From the NCBI GenBank assembly GCA_029204225.1, contig CM055113.1:29185252-29249251 (forward strand): a stretch of 64,000 nt of DNA. The letters are read 5' to 3'. The position numbers and the translations under genes were made by a program. Within the stretch, counting starts at the first letter, position 1; the number at the start of each line of letters is the position of its first letter. Below, in pieces: positions 1 through 13,307 of this stretch. The notes under the pieces were generated by a model. That model was not told the origin of the DNA. It did not search any database and was given only the letters and a program-made list of their open reading frames with translations. The DNA comes from Diphasiastrum complanatum. Its lineage: Eukaryota > Streptophyta > Lycopodiopsida > Lycopodiales > Lycopodiaceae.

Positions 1-5
1 TAATA

Positions 6-604
6 TGCACACACGAAGAAAATGTCAAAAGATATAACAAATGTGCATTACAAAAACTCTTCGAAGAGAAAAATATCATAAACGTACCAGTCAAAAGAAA
101 TGCATCAGACAATCCAAAATTAAAATCATGGCTTGAGGACTCGTCATTTTATCAACTAGACCAAATTGCAAAGAATGCAAAAACATGGTTCTTACGAATC
201 TAGACATAACAAACCGAATAGTTAATGGAGCGACCAGAACGATTTAAGACTATGCGCATTTGAATCAAACGAATGAAATCGATTCTATCACGATAACAAT
301 CGATGGATCCGACAAAAAAATGAAAATTACGCCATCAACTACTAGGAAATTGAGATACGATTCTAAAATATATTAAAAATGCACTTTTTCTTTAACATTA
401 GCATATGCTATTACAGCTCATAAATCACAAGGCATAACAATCAGCAACACTACAATAATTGATATTCAAAACATTTTCTATCCAGGATTAATTTTCGTTA
501 TGTTATCTCGAGTGACAAGACGAGAACACATATTTCTCACACGCAAACTAACACCTGCAAATTTTGATCCAACACCAGCCACTATGAATCAAACAAGTAC
601 TTAA
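6..604 (+). pseudogene. PIF1-like DNA helicase, C-terminal remnant
   Basis: Three reading-frame pieces together give the C-terminal part of a superfamily 1B (PIF1/RRM3-like) helicase. The first piece starts at 6. The second, from 185, contains LTNLDITNRIVNGAT, the family's conserved 'N-L-D-x-x-x-x-x-V-N-G' segment, and ends at TAA 245. The third, 392-604, reads AYAITAHKSQG then FVMLSRV, the late helicase motifs (KSQG and the LSRV arginine motif). Two frame changes and one in-frame stop show it is dead. Such helicases occur in the host, in Helitron/Helentron transposons and in large DNA viruses. The 'LSRV' ending is more like Helentron or viral forms than classical plant Helitrons, but that is inference. 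The N-terminal ATPase part lies off the left edge. Confidence 0.8.
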
Positions 605-740
605 CATTCACAATATGGTCTGATTCTACGACATCTAAATCTTTGTGACACAGTACTTGATTATTTATTGTTCTAGAAATATCATATCTAAAATATTTCA
701 TTTCTAATTTTCCAATTGTATTTGAAACCAGAGATCCGAT

Positions 741-1840
741 ATGGCATTACAAGAGCTTACAGAGGCTCAAAAGGTATATTGTTATGAATATCGTGAATCA
801 TTTTTTAAACTCGAATAAAATACCTAAAAAAAAGAACGCTTTTAACTATTCAAAATTCGTAATTTATTCTAATAATGACTTTTATGGTGAAAACTTTCAC
901 AAGCTTTTCCGAAAACTAAAAGAAGAAACTCAACAACCGCAAGCTTCGACATCTGAAGATCTTGAAGAATTGCGAATTTATCCTACGACGCGACAAATGT
1001 TTCTATTGAATGCTTGCGGGATCAATCCAGAACAATACAAAGACGGGTTTCAAAATAGTTACACTATGAGCACATATATCACAACACATAAACGTGCGAG
1101 AGAAACCTATGTGCATGAACATCACGAAGATCCTATAGAAGGTAACAAATCACCTCTATTTTTATTTATTTATTTTCCATTCTGTTCTTTTACTTTATTA
1201 CATTAAACATATGAAAATCATATTATTTTTATAACATATTTCAAACTTGCAGGATTTTTGATAAACTATTTTCTATTCTGATCCCGGATTCGATCAAGAC
1301 GAACAAGACGGTGATACAACATTTCGAAGCGCACTCTGACAAACGTTATTATGCAATTTGTAACCTATATTTCGGTTACAACATTGCTTTTTCAGATTGG
1401 AAAACCATGTCTCGAATAGAATTAAATGCTATCAATACAGATTTAGGGAGACAACTTGGCCATCTCTCTGACACTGGAATTCGACTGACAGACGGTCCTA
1501 TCACAATTGAAAACGTTCTGAAAATCTTAGAACAAGAAACTACCAACACGTCGATGACGACGACAATTGACACGCATCAGGTTCATGTCTTTTACTGATT
1601 TTACTACTCAATTTGTTTACAATGCATTTTATACACAAATGTAAATACAACCTTGCAACTAACAAATAACAGGTGATAACTCTTGAATCTCCACAACCGA
1701 TATCACAACGATCTTCTTCTAGCAAAGAGGTATGGCAAATTAACGTTATTTTTTTGTTTTAAATAGATCTTCTAGTATCATTTAAAAAAATCCTATTAAT
1801 TTTCACTGTTCTTCGCAGGATCTGACATCGCCACCGCCAC
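741..1840 (+). other. unidentified, intron-containing-looking sequence
   Basis: Short open stretches are separated by splice-like signals. An ATG at 741 opens 25 codons. An open frame at 784-1206 is polar and has no recognised motif, and a GT at 1142 and a pyrimidine-rich AG ending at 1252 could bound an intron. The open frame 1311-1598 is preceded in frame by about 19 further codons. Another candidate AG lies before the proline-coding run at about 1820. I do not recognise the product. It follows the helicase remnant closely on the same strand, so it may belong to the same mobile or viral insert. The exon phases I tried do not join cleanly, so a decayed gene is as likely as a live one. Confidence 0.3.
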
Positions 1841-1916
1841 CGAAATGCCTACGAGGCAGTTCTTCATAATGTACAAAATAGTCTCGCGAATAGGCCCATT
1901 AATTTACATCGGCCAA

Positions 1917-2454
1917 ACAACAGATTTTGAGAGCACTTCAGAGTATGGCTTGATTTACAAGAAGCATGATGGTTTACTTGAGTTGTGTGGCTATGTGGAT
2001 GCGGATTGGGGAGGTGACTATGATGATTGTAGATCCACCACAGGGTATGTATTCCAGTTTTGTGGTAGTTGCTTTTCCTAGTCTAGCAAGAAGCAAAGTA
2101 CAATTGCTCTTTCCACCTTTGAAGCATAGTATAAGGCAATGTGTAGTGCAGCACAAAAAGCTATATGGTTGAGGCAAATCTTGGAAGAAATTGGCATGAA
2201 GCAGAAAAATCCCACGACTTTACATAGCGACAGTCAGAGTGGAATTCAGCTAGCAAAGAATCTAGTGTTCCATGCGCGAACTAAACACATTGAGATTCAG
2301 TATCACTTTATACATGAGAGGCTGCTGAGTCATGAAATTCATGTTGTTCATTGTAGCTCAGGAGAACAACTAGCTGATATTTTCACTAAGCCACTTGCTG
2401 GAAAAAAGTTTGATAAGTTTAGATCAAAGCTTTATGTACTTAAAGTTTGTTGAC
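1917..2454 (+). pseudogene. Ty1/Copia RNase H 3' fragment
   Basis: The reading passes through YVDADWGGD (RNase H first Asp region), the STTGYVF segment, then KAMCSAAQKAIWLRQ, HSDSQSGIQLAKN, HARTKHIEIQYHFI and LADIFTKPL, the standard order for the end of a Copia polyprotein. A TAG at about 2080 and a TAG in place of the usual E-A-E-Y codon interrupt it. Integrase and RT are missing: the fragment starts abruptly next to unrelated sequence near 1917. It ends at TGA 2452-2454, about 55 bp before its own 3' LTR. Confidence 0.85.
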
Positions 2455-2496
2455 TTTAAAGCTATGTATATGATTGTATAAAAAGTAGAATCTACT

Positions 2497-2509
2497 TTAA
2501 GGGAGAGAG
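2497..2509 (+). promoter_or_regulatory. polypurine tract
   Basis: TTAAGGGAGAGAG lies directly against the LTR start at 2510, as expected for the plus-strand primer of a Copia element. Confidence 0.75.
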
Positions 2510-2779
2510 TTAGAATTAAAGTAGAATCACTGTGTTACTGTACTGTGGGTCCTATCAGTGGATAAGGATCAGTTGGCCTCGCCACGAGGCAAGTCGACGG
2601 GACACGCATCCCGCCAACGACAACCTGGGTCATGCATGGGTTTCCTGAGTGAACAACTATATGTATAGTGTAATTTCATTTTGAGAAATACAGTTGCTAT
2701 GTAAGCTTGTTGAGGAGAGTGTTTTCTGTCTATGTTACTGTGTAGCATGATATGTGTTCCTATGCAAAGCAAATTCTAA
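2510..2779 (+). repeat. 270-bp Copia LTR (3' LTR of the 1917 fragment)
   Basis: It starts TTAGAATTAAAG and ends AAATTCTAA, so the ends are short inverted repeats (TTAGAATT/AATTCTAA) rather than TG...CA. A second copy of the same length lies inverted at 12031-12300, with roughly 5-8 percent mismatches by eye. The polypurine tract on its left identifies this as the 3' LTR of the RNase H fragment. Confidence 0.85.
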
Positions 2780-2880
2780 GTGATTGGTCATATGTTGTGT
2801 AGCTCTAGAATCAAGAAACCATGAATCATCCAAAAATGCACTTTGATCTTTGACCATAAATGCGTCTTCATCCACTTAAT

Positions 2881-3713
2881 TCAACCTGGAGATGATGAAA
2901 CTGTGTTTACTTGTTGATCAGGTTGCTTGGCTGCATTCTTCGCTTGGAGAATTCGACAATCCTTGATCTCATGGTTATTGCACTTGCAATACCTGCAAAA
3001 CATCTTCTTCTTCGATTGTGGATTCGATGATTGTTCTTGACCTTGAGTTTGTTTCTGATTCATTGTAGCCTTCTTGGAGCTTCTGCTTCTGTCGCTTAGA
3101 GCCTTTGTTGACATATAGAGCTTGAGAGGAGGAAGTAGACAAAGTGTCTTGACTTCTTCTATTGTCTTCTTGAAGCAACATAGTGAAAAATCTAGTAAGA
3201 GTTAAATTCTGAGTGTGTTGATATGATCATCACCCAGTTCTCATATATAGAGGGCAAGCTTGAAAGCAATGTCATAATTGCATCTTGATCATCTATAACT
3301 GATCCAACAGAGGCCATCTGTTGCAAGAGATTCTTAAACTGGTTAATGTGACTCTGAAGAGAATCACTAGTAGACATCTTGAAAGTGAAGAATTTCCTTC
3401 GTAGATGTAACTTAGTAGTTATGTCCCTCACGTCATATAGTAAGTTCAGGATGTCCCAAACATCTCTTGACGTTTTAGCTTCAACTATGTGTCCAATCTG
3501 TGTATATGATATATTGAGAATAATAAACGCAAAAGCTTTATCGTCCTTCGATTTTCACTTTGAGTCGTCGTCTTTAGGTTTTAGTTTTGTACCTGTAACA
3601 ACATCCCATAATTTGCTGATGATTAGCAAGGTCTTCATCTTAAATTTCTACAAATGATAATTGGATCCATTCAGCCTGTCTGCGATAAGACCAACTTTAC
3701 TTTGAGAATCCAT
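2881..3713 (-). pseudogene. Ty1/Copia gag remnant
   Basis: Read from ATG 3713 leftwards, this is a UBN2-type Copia Gag: the MDSQSKVGLIADRLNGSNYH opening, a DVWDILN segment, then LQSHINQFKNLLQQMASVGS and LLSSLPSIYENWV. A CCHC zinc knuckle (C-R-Y-C-x4-H-x4-C) follows at about 2980-3020. Stop codons replace a Trp early on (TAG) and a later codon (TGA), and the frame shifts near 3190. The protein ends near 2881 with no protease following. A primer-binding site 270 bp upstream (3981) fits the same element. Confidence 0.8.
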
Positions 3714-3980
3714 CTGGAACTCAGTCTGCGATGACGCTAGGATGTAGTAATGCCAACAATAGGAAATTAATTTTCTGATACTGAAAGGTTGAAAAGAACT
3801 AAAGAGTATGATTATCAATTCATATCGCGAAAGATATCAAGTATTAGAGATTTTGCTCTAATATCGAAAGAGTATTAGGCCCTGATAGAGATCACAGATC
3901 TGATACCGTGGCGGTTCAGATAAAGGAAATAGTGATATAACACTGATACTATGATAGAAGCTCTGATATAAGAATGTAAT

Positions 3981-3992
3981 GCTCTGATACCA
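3981..3992 (-). other. primer-binding site (tRNA-iMet type)
   Basis: GCTCTGATACCA is the reverse complement of TGGTATCAGAGC, the initiator-tRNA-Met primer site used by most elements here. The LTR of this minus-strand Copia should begin with TG at 3993 and run rightwards. I could not fix its far end. Confidence 0.7.
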
Positions 3993-5280
<1,288 letters not shown>

Positions 5281-5560
5281 TTTTTTTTGGATCTTGAGAT
5301 CAAGGACCTTAATTCGGGTGGATCCAAGGTTGGATTTTAGGGTTAGGTTATGAAAAGTACAGAGATGCTATAAATATGTGATGAGATCTCCATCAATTTA
5401 TGAGTAAAAAATTGGTTTTCAATCTACCAATGTTGTTGGTGATCTAGATGTTTGATATTTGCTATTTCTGTTAAGTAATTTGACTTTGTGAGATTGATTT
5501 GGAACTTCAGGTGCTGGACTCTTACCTATGGCAGTCCGTATTTTCACACGTGTGAAGGGA
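5281..5560 (+). repeat. Copia-type LTR remnant (low certainty)
   Basis: It has a TATA-like GCTATAAATATG at about 5370 and, some 170 bp downstream, the palindrome TTCACACGTGTGAA (5543-5556). The same two landmarks with similar spacing occur in the Copia LTRs at 13308 and 16189. No TG...CA boundary or PBS can be assigned. Confidence 0.4.
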
Positions 5561-5561
5561 T

Positions 5562-5939
5562 TTGCATGAATTTGAGCCTACAAGTGGAGTTCAAGCCAAG
5601 GGGAAGCTAGGAAACACTAAAATGGTTGGTGTTTTAGCTATAGGATCTCAATTGGACCATTCAAGGTGCTTCCTCCATCATTTCAAAGGTTTATTAGAGT
5701 CTATTTGTTGTATTTTTAACATGTTCAATGTTTCTCATGGAGCTAATTCAAAGCACTTTTGTCTATATTGCATGAAGACAACAAAAGACATGACAAGGAG
5801 TACATCAACTTGCCTACTCAAAGCAGAAGTTTGGAAGAAGCTTGACAACATGGTAAAATATTTAATAAAATATAAGTTTTCAAATACTGATGTGCAAATG
5901 ATACTGAAAGCAACCAGCGAATTTGTTGATGCAGTTTAG
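5562..5939 (+). pseudogene. unrecognised 125-codon reading frame
   Basis: The frame runs from ATG 5562 to TAG 5937-5939. The product has a His/Cys-containing stretch, HGANSKHFCLYCMKTTKD, that could bind a metal, and a Lys-rich C-terminal half. I cannot assign it to a family. It directly follows the LTR-like remnant, and more broken coding-like sequence follows (6080-7190), so it may be a piece of a decayed transposon-derived gene. Expression is not supported by anything visible. Confidence 0.25.
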
Positions 5940-6079
5940 AGTGCATGGGGAGCAGATCACATAACACATTATATGGTAAGATTTTGAAGCAGTACACAAT
6001 TCCATGATACTATAGTATAAAATTGATATTTGTTATTTTTTAGAACCAATGTTATACATTTTGAGAGAAATGTCTAGGT

Positions 6080-7195
6080 TTGAGACTAGTCATTTCTCCT
6101 TTGGAATTATTGATAATATTGACTATTTCACGTCTATCGTTTTTCCATTTCTTTTTGTTTTGCCGTTTGTCACCAAAGGGCCTAGACGTAGAGGCCTTTT
6201 CTAAGACTTATTTTAGATTCAAGTCTTCTCAGAATAAGGATATGATACACTATCAGGATTTGATGAACATTGACATGAATAAATATAAAGCCAAGCTTGA
6301 GAGGATGTTTTACAAAGTTGCATGATGATTTGTCAACTTTTGTTTGTTATCTTTTGTTAAACATTGAGGATGATTCTAATAATGCTTCATCATCTACTTT
6401 CGATACCGGTTCCTCAAGTAGTGTCAGAATTGAGAAGTCCAACCTGCTGATTTGGATTCATTTCTTCAAGATACAAATAAATAATGATGATTGTACAAAT
6501 TTTTACCCTATCGAAATAGAGCTTTATTTATAGGTCCTTAGTCTACTACATCTCTTCCCCCTCATTACAAAACTTTGATTACCCTCCCTACGTATAATGT
6601 CAATAATGATTCTTTTTTGACATTATCAAATATATAAGATCTTTTTTACTTCACAGAGGTTGAAGCCCTTTGTATTTTGAGCACGGAATTAGATGACTTT
6701 CCTGATTTGAATGATTACGAGATTGATGATCTTCTCCCTGGAGTGGATGACCCAGTCAACGATCAATTTCTGTGAGGAAAAGATTGCTTGAAGATAGCCG
6801 TTGAGCAAGTACATAGAAATGAAGCTGATCTTCCTAGTGAAGATGAGTTTCTTAGAATTCAAAATCAATTTGACTTTCCAGAGCCATCAATATATTCTCC
6901 AAGCTCTTCGACTTCGAGAGGAGGCCACAATGGACAGTCATAAATGAAGACAAAGGTGAATGCGTAAGTTCTTGTTTGAATTTTACTAGATAATATGTGA
7001 TGCTAAAATTATGTATTTGAACTCACCTTTGTTTCGATTTCAGAAAACTCTTTATGTGGATGAGTTTGCAATTCGTCGAGGACACAGATCTTCCGGCCGG
7101 TGAATTTCTAAGAGATCATGCATTGGGTTATTATTTGAAGTCCTTCAAGAATAATGAGATAAGTGGCATCACCTTCTCTACCTCTTTTGCATAAA
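6080..7195 (+). other. degenerate coding-like stretch, function unknown
   Basis: Short open segments on the plus strand include an acidic one at about 6660-6772 rich in Asp/Glu that ends in TGA, and one after a good pyrimidine-rich acceptor at about 7042. A GTAAGT at about 6964 could be the matching donor. The composition suggests an old multi-exon or transposon gene. No motif is recognisable. Confidence 0.25.
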
Positions 7196-8069
7196 TCAAA
7201 TTGGATCACCTAAAAACAAGAAACAAGTAAGCAACTACTACAATCCAAATTACAAAGAAAACCAACTATAGAACATCTCTACACATAGTAGGTTTTCACA
7301 TTTTTAGGCATTTTCCAAGGAAAAGGACCCATCCCAAGAATTATAAAGTGTGCCCTACAACTAATTTTGAATGTACAAATGGCCAACTAATGTGAGCATA
7401 CCTTATGATTGGAAAACAAGATGTAACTACAAAAGTGAGCAATCTACGGGACATGAGGGCTTAGGTGAATGCATATTTTTTTTGGAAAGTAATGCTCAAC
7501 TACCATGCCCCACGTCAAAAGCACCCAAAATCACCATAAAGTAATGAACACCTGGCAATTTTTCCCTATATTTCATATTACGTGAAGCCCACTAGAGTCC
7601 AATTGTTGAATTCAAGGAGAAAAATGGAATACTCAATGACATACCACTCATAGGAGGACCTGGAGGGCGACTTATTGATTGATATATGCAAGGACATGGG
7701 GCTCAAGCTATCCACACAATTTAAAGCAAAGTGCATACAACTCAGGTTTTTGAGGGCCATGGTATTGTTGTGGTTGGGGACGGGCGGCTTGCCCTCTCTT
7801 CTTATCCATGTGTATTGTACAATAGAAAGGGACTCGGACACCACATGTAGATAATTTTATCACCCACTTTTTGTTGTTAACTAAATAATTCAAGTTTAAG
7901 TTTGAACTTCGTTGCTGCACACTGCATGAACAGTGTTGAGTATTGACTCGAATTATAAGATGTGGGTCAGCTGATTGAGGATTGGAAATCAAACAGCTTA
8001 TGTAACAGTGATGATCCAGTTTAGTATCAATCAAAGCAAAGTCTTGGACACTATGCTAATAATAGAGGA
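7196..8069. other. no gene seen
   Basis: AT-rich sequence with only scattered short frames on both strands, no LTR ends, no tRNA-like or repeated structure. Confidence 0.5.
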
Positions 8070-8522
8070 TTGTCAAAGTTGATTCATACTTGGACATGTG
8101 CTTTCACCACACTTACAAGTCTCAAGACAAAGCACGTGGAACTGCTTCGACTGTGGGTGATTCACTGGTATACGAAAGGCGTCCTATATGCAGATCATCC
8201 AACGCTGATCACGAAGCAACGGAGACGTGGTGCTTTATATGGTATGATGGGGAAAGCTTTACCTTTCATGACCTAAAATATGAATTTCTTCAGTTTGAGA
8301 AAGAGACGCATCGGACCTGGCGAATGCCAGGAAAAAGCGAAACTTACAGATGACAAACAGCAGGATAGGCCATGCAATCGCTTGGACGTGTGGTCAATCG
8401 ATAACCCGCAAGTGCTAAAATGGAAATTACGCAGCTCTTCCTTGGGTCGGAAAAAACCGCACGCACGAAATACTTTCTGTATGACGCAAATCAGTCACCA
8501 GGAGTATACATTCATCACATAA
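8070..8522 (+). other. unrecognised short reading frames
   Basis: A frame at 8090-8353 (87 codons, Trp/Glu/Lys-containing) is followed out of frame by 8280-8522. Local GC is higher than in the flanks, which is why I note it. There is no recognisable domain; it could be a fragment of a decayed gene. Confidence 0.2.
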
Positions 8523-9234
8523 ACCTTAAAACACATGCAAATTGTAATTTGATATGTTTGATCAGCTGATTTTAATATTCCTTAGATCACTAATTTATGG
8601 TAGCAAAGTAGAGATTGATCATTGCAAATCCCACTTGTTAACAGGGGAGGTGAAAGACCACTTTGCTCACAGTTTAAAGAGCATTCAATGGGAAGAAAAT
8701 GAAACTAGCTACTAGCTACGCAATTTTGTCCCGATTCGAGTCAAACAATCATTGTAAAAAGCGAAGCGCATGTCGTAATTATAATTGAATTTTGTATTCG
8801 ATTTATCTGCGTTTCATATTCGATCTATGCATGTTTCATATCGTTATTTTGTAGTTAAAAAAACTTGCATTTTAGAAAGAGACATGAAATAACAAACTAG
8901 CAAAGCATGATTTATGTGTGATTAGATAGTTACTAATTACAAAAATGTGTTTTGCGATTTTTTTACAACATAAAAACATTTCAAATGGAAGCTGATAAAG
9001 AACAATGTCGGAATTGGAACAATTACTAACTGATTATATATTGTAAGTAATTTCAAGTGCTAATGGCAATGTTGTTCAATTGAGTTTGAAAGAAAAAATA
9101 CGAAGTTATTCAAAATATCGTACAAGAATGCATAGGTAGCTGAACTAAAGATATGAATTTATATTAAGATTGGAAATTGATAAAATGTGCCAAAAAATTT
9201 CAAATATAAGATCGACGTTTCAAATACCAATATT
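8523..9234. other. AT-rich spacer
   Basis: No coding or repeat structure recognised up to the truncated end of the minus-strand Copia polyprotein. Confidence 0.5.
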
Positions 9235-10711
9235 TACGCGAGAGCGGTGGACGATTGAACTTCTCTCGATGCTGCTTCCCATATACACAAGATTCGCACA
9301 TCGATTCCAAGTGATCTTCTATGGTAGGCAATCATGTTACCATCTCCAATTTTCTCATCAAACTGAGGCTTCCCAAGTTCAAGTGACCAAGCCTCTTATG
9401 CCACAACTCAGTTTGCGATGGAATGGACGATACAAGTCCATGTTGCCCCTTGATTGTAGCATTCAACCTGTACAATTTTGTATTGGGCTCCCTTACTCCA
9501 TCTGCAATAACTTTGAACTTTTGGTTCACATCCTTCACAAAGCAATGATCATGGGCGAATTCTACTTTCAGCTTTTGATCAGTAATGACTCCAATAGAAA
9601 GTAGATTTTTCTTCAAACCTGGTACATAAAGTACCTCCCTGATCATCCTGCTTTTGCCATCAGGTAGTTGGATTGAAACGGTGCCTATCCCCTTGATCTT
9701 GCACACCTCACCATTTGCTTGTGAAACGGACGTTCCATTATCCAACACTTTCAAGCTACTGAACCAATTCTTTTTACCTGTCATGTGTCTTGTGGCTCCC
9801 GAGTCAATATACCACGCTTGATCATCTTGATTAGATGACAATGCAGATATGAAGATGCTAGAGTCTTCAATCTCACCCTCATCGACAAGGTTACCTGATT
9901 GTTTTGGTCTCCCCTTGCCTTGTTCCGCCAGGAATTTGTGACATTCACTCTTCCAATGGCCCTTTTTACCACAATGGAAGCACTTGCCTTTCTTCTTAGT
10001 CTTAATGGAAGATCCCTCGTCCTCCTGAGACTTGGCAAATTGTTGTTTAGACTTCCTGTTGCCCTTGTCCTTGCCTTGTTTTTGGCGTGTCGCAAGTGCA
10101 TGATCATCAGTATTTTGACGTCTAGCTTTTACCATTTCTCGTCGTTGCTCTTCCTGCATCAAGATTCTTGTGAGCTCGTCAAAGGTTGGCAATCTTTCTC
10201 TTGATGCTATTCCGCTCACAAACATCTTATAGGGTCCTGCAATGCCGCACAATGCATTGTGCACCAGCTCCACATTGCGTATGTGCTCACCAATAGAATG
10301 TAGTTTATCCCTCATTGTCTTGATTCTGGTCATGTATGTCAGAATGTGCTCTCTTTGCTCCATTCAGGCACTATTCAGCTTTGACTTCAGAAACATGATT
10401 TCTGACGGATTTGACGTCTCAAAATGCTCCTTTAGCACATCCCATGCCTGTCTGGGTGTAACAACATCACAAATGTGGGTAATGATGTGATCCTTCACTG
10501 ACAAGTTAATGAAGGTCAAAGATTTTCTCATCTTTTTGTCGAACACTTTGATATCCGCTTCATTTGGCGGCCTTCTCTCATCACCTGTGACGAATTCTCA
10601 CACGTCTTTCTCCATCAGTATGTTTTTCATTTTGAATTTCCACACTGCATAGTTGGAAATCTCGTCCAATTTGTTACTTTCACTCAAAATGGACTCTCCC
10701 ATGTTTGCCAT
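9235..10711 (-). pseudogene. Ty1/Copia gag-protease-GAG_pre-integrase remnant
   Basis: From ATG 10711 leftwards it encodes a Copia Gag (UBN2-type; RQAWDVLKEHFE, LTYMTRIKTMRDKLHSIGEH), a zinc knuckle CFHCGKKGHWKSEC, the aspartic protease core WYIDSGATRHMTG, and the GAG_pre-integrase motif ELWHKRLGHLNLGSL followed by ESCVYGKQHREKF. In-frame TGA codons occur at about 10603, 10364 and 9332, and the reading is cut at about 9235 before the integrase core. It belongs with the 5' LTR at 12031-12300 and the PBS at 12017. The fragment at 53590 is closely similar (KLEMVKGLP region), so it is the same family. Confidence 0.88.
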
Positions 10712-12016
10712 CGCAAAACTGCTTGAAACTTCTACCGTAGGCTAAAAACAGTATGCCGAGGCCAACAGTGATGTCAAAAGTTGAAAATAATGACCTGCAC
10801 TTTTTCCCTTACCAGGCCACTCGTCGCTTTTCCACCAATTTGAAAGCCAAATTGGCATCGCCTTCCGAAATGCACTCAGTCATCAACTCCCAACAACGTG
10901 CCCAGTGGAATGGTGAAATCACTTCTGGCGCACTCCGAACACTTTCTCCGCTGCAATCACTCTGTTTTGCTATACCGTACTTGCATATACAGTCCGGGTG
11001 TCCTTCGTTTGGAGGTTATAGCCTTTCGTTTGGGTCAAAACGGGCAAAGGACCCAAAAATAGGGATTTTCTTTGTTTTTGAACTGTTTCTTCGCCTTGAA
11101 GAAACTTCGATCTTCACTTGTGAAGGGACCCAACTCAACTTTCACTTTGAAAATTTTTAATGAAGTTGAAGGCCAGAATGCACTTCAATTCTTTAGGGCC
11201 CTCTTCAATGCTCTTTTAAAAACAATCCACTGGTTCTCTTGGATCCGATGGTCCAAATTCAATGCTAGAGGTTCGATCTCTATCGTTAATCATGATGGAC
11301 ACTGATCCGACGATTCAGCACTGTCTTCACTACTTGCAGCCATTGGACCACCTTAGAACGCTAAGAGGAGACTCCTCTTCCGCGCGCGAACAGTCCCGCA
11401 ACCTCCTTGTCTACGGCCGTGCCTCCCCAAGCTACATGTTGCTTGATCAAACTCGCCTACGGATCGATTTGAGCACAATCTGAGGCCTGGAACAGAGTTG
11501 CCCTACTGATACCAAATCTGTAGAGTGTTTGATCATGAAATTCCGCGGAGAAACGGTGATTTAAACTCAACTTGACAAAGGGCTTTTTTTTTTTCACCTT
11601 TTACCACAAATCTACTAGGTTAACTATCTGGAGACAAATCTCTGACACAAACCTCAAAATATCTCCATGGATGGTTGACAATGTAGTTAGCTTCCTTCCT
11701 ATCCTTACGACATCCAAAATGGTGCACAAACAGCGAAGAAATCACCAATTATGTGTAGAAAACCGTAACCCCAAACCCAGTTTCAATTTGCAACTGGCTT
11801 CAAAATTGTCAATTTTTCACTAGGTTTTACCCTGTCTGATGCTATGCACAAGCTATTAATCCCTCTACTGAGCTTGGCAAGCCTCTATAATCTAGAAACC
11901 GTGCACCAGTGCTTCTCTTTCCGTCTTCAACCCGTCGTAAACCCCAAACACTCAGAAGACAATTCTCTCGAAGCTCTCTTCAACGACGATGTTGTACTGT
12001 GTACACTCCCTGTACG
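10712..12016 (-). other. 5' leader of minus-strand Copia element
   Basis: About 1.3 kb between PBS and gag, long for a Copia leader. A further partial tRNA-Met-like motif (ACTGATACCA) lies near 11506, so an older insertion may be hidden here. No supported coding sequence. Confidence 0.5.
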
Positions 12017-12028
12017 GCTCTGATACCA
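12017..12028 (-). other. primer-binding site (tRNA-iMet type)
   Basis: GCTCTGATACCA, two bases from the LTR edge at 12031; read on the minus strand it is TGGTATCAGAGC. Confidence 0.85.
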
Positions 12029-12030
12029 AC

Positions 12031-12300
12031 TTAGAATTTGCTTTGCACAGAAACACAAATCATGCTACACAGTAACACAGACAGAAGACAATCTCCACAA
12101 CAAGCTCACATAGCAACTGTATTTCTCAAATTGAAATTACACTGTACATATAGTTGTTCACTCAGGCAACCCATGCATGACCCAAGTTGTCGTTGGCGGG
12201 ACACGTGTCCCGTCGACTTGCCTCGTGGTGAGGCCAACTAATTCTTATCCACTAATAGGACCCACAGTACAGTAACATAGTGATTCTACTTTAATTCTAA
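12031..12300 (-). repeat. 270-bp Copia LTR (5' LTR, minus strand)
   Basis: Same family and exact length as 2510-2779 but inverted, with ends TTAGAATT and AATTCTAA. The PBS on its left identifies it as the 5' LTR of the minus-strand gag at 10711. It cuts into a plus-strand Copia fragment that starts at about 12310. Confidence 0.88.
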
Positions 12301-12309
12301 CTCAATCAA

Positions 12310-13290
12310 CGTGAGATCTTCAACTCCTACACACCTTACAACACAAAGAAATTTGTTCATCTTGGTGACAATAGTACTCACACTATTGAAGGTGAAGGTA
12401 CTGTAAGATTGTGATTCCAACATGATCAATTCAAATTACTATCAAAGATCTTAAATGTTCCCACACTCTCTACAAATCTGTTATCAGTAAGTAGAATTAC
12501 AAATTTAGGTCATAAGATAGAATTCGAATCTGGTCAATGCAAAATTGTTGATAGGAGTAATAAGATCCTTGCACTCGGCAAGAGGCATGGTTACTTATAT
12601 AGATTGGCACGTTGCTATTTGGAGTCTAGTCAAGCCTTGAAAACTTCTATTTTAGTCAATAAAGCATTACTATGGCATCATCGCTTAGGAAACTTGAATT
12701 ATGGATCTGTTTTGAACATGTCCAGACAATCCATGGTTCTTGATCTCGACTATCCTTCTGGTAAGGTTGATCTCCCTGTCTGTCATAGCTGCATCTTTGA
12801 AAAGTAGACTAGGATTCCTTTTAGATCAAATCATAGGCATGCAGCAAAAGATTTGTTAGATGTTGTTCATACAGATATATGTGGACCTATGCAAACTCCT
12901 TCTTTGCTAGATGCAAAGTATTTCATTACCTTTATTGACAAATTCTCCAAAAGAACAGTTGTTTATTTCATTAAATAGAAATCAGAGGCTTTCATCAAAT
13001 TCAGATAATTCAAAGAGCATGCTGAGAATCAAACTAACAAACAAATAAAAGCACCGAGGTCAGATAACGGGAGAGAATAGATCTCCAATGAATTCAAGGA
13101 GTATTGCCTTAACAACGACATTGAGCAACAATACATTACCTCCTATTCGCCTCGGTCAAATGGTCTTGTTGACAGAAAGAACAAAACCTTAGTTGAATTG
13201 GCAAAGTGCATGTTATCACATGATACACTTATGAATTGCTTCTAGGTTGAAGCTGTTTCAATAACAACCTATATTCAAAAGTCCTACTAA
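12310..13290 (+). pseudogene. Ty1/Copia protease-end and integrase remnant
   Basis: The reading contains a Gag-protease tail, a GAG_pre-integrase segment (LLWHHRLGNLNYGSV, then PVCHSCIFEK) and an integrase core: HTDICGPMQTPSL (first Asp), SDNGRE (second Asp), and NGLVDRKNKTL, where the third acidic residue of the DDE triad is replaced by Asp. Several in-frame stops (TAG at about 12806 and 12978; others) kill it. Gag is missing at the left, where the LTR 12031-12300 interrupts it, and RT is missing at the right. Confidence 0.82.
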
Positions 13291-13307
13291 AGGCCTCTCA
13301 GACAAAA

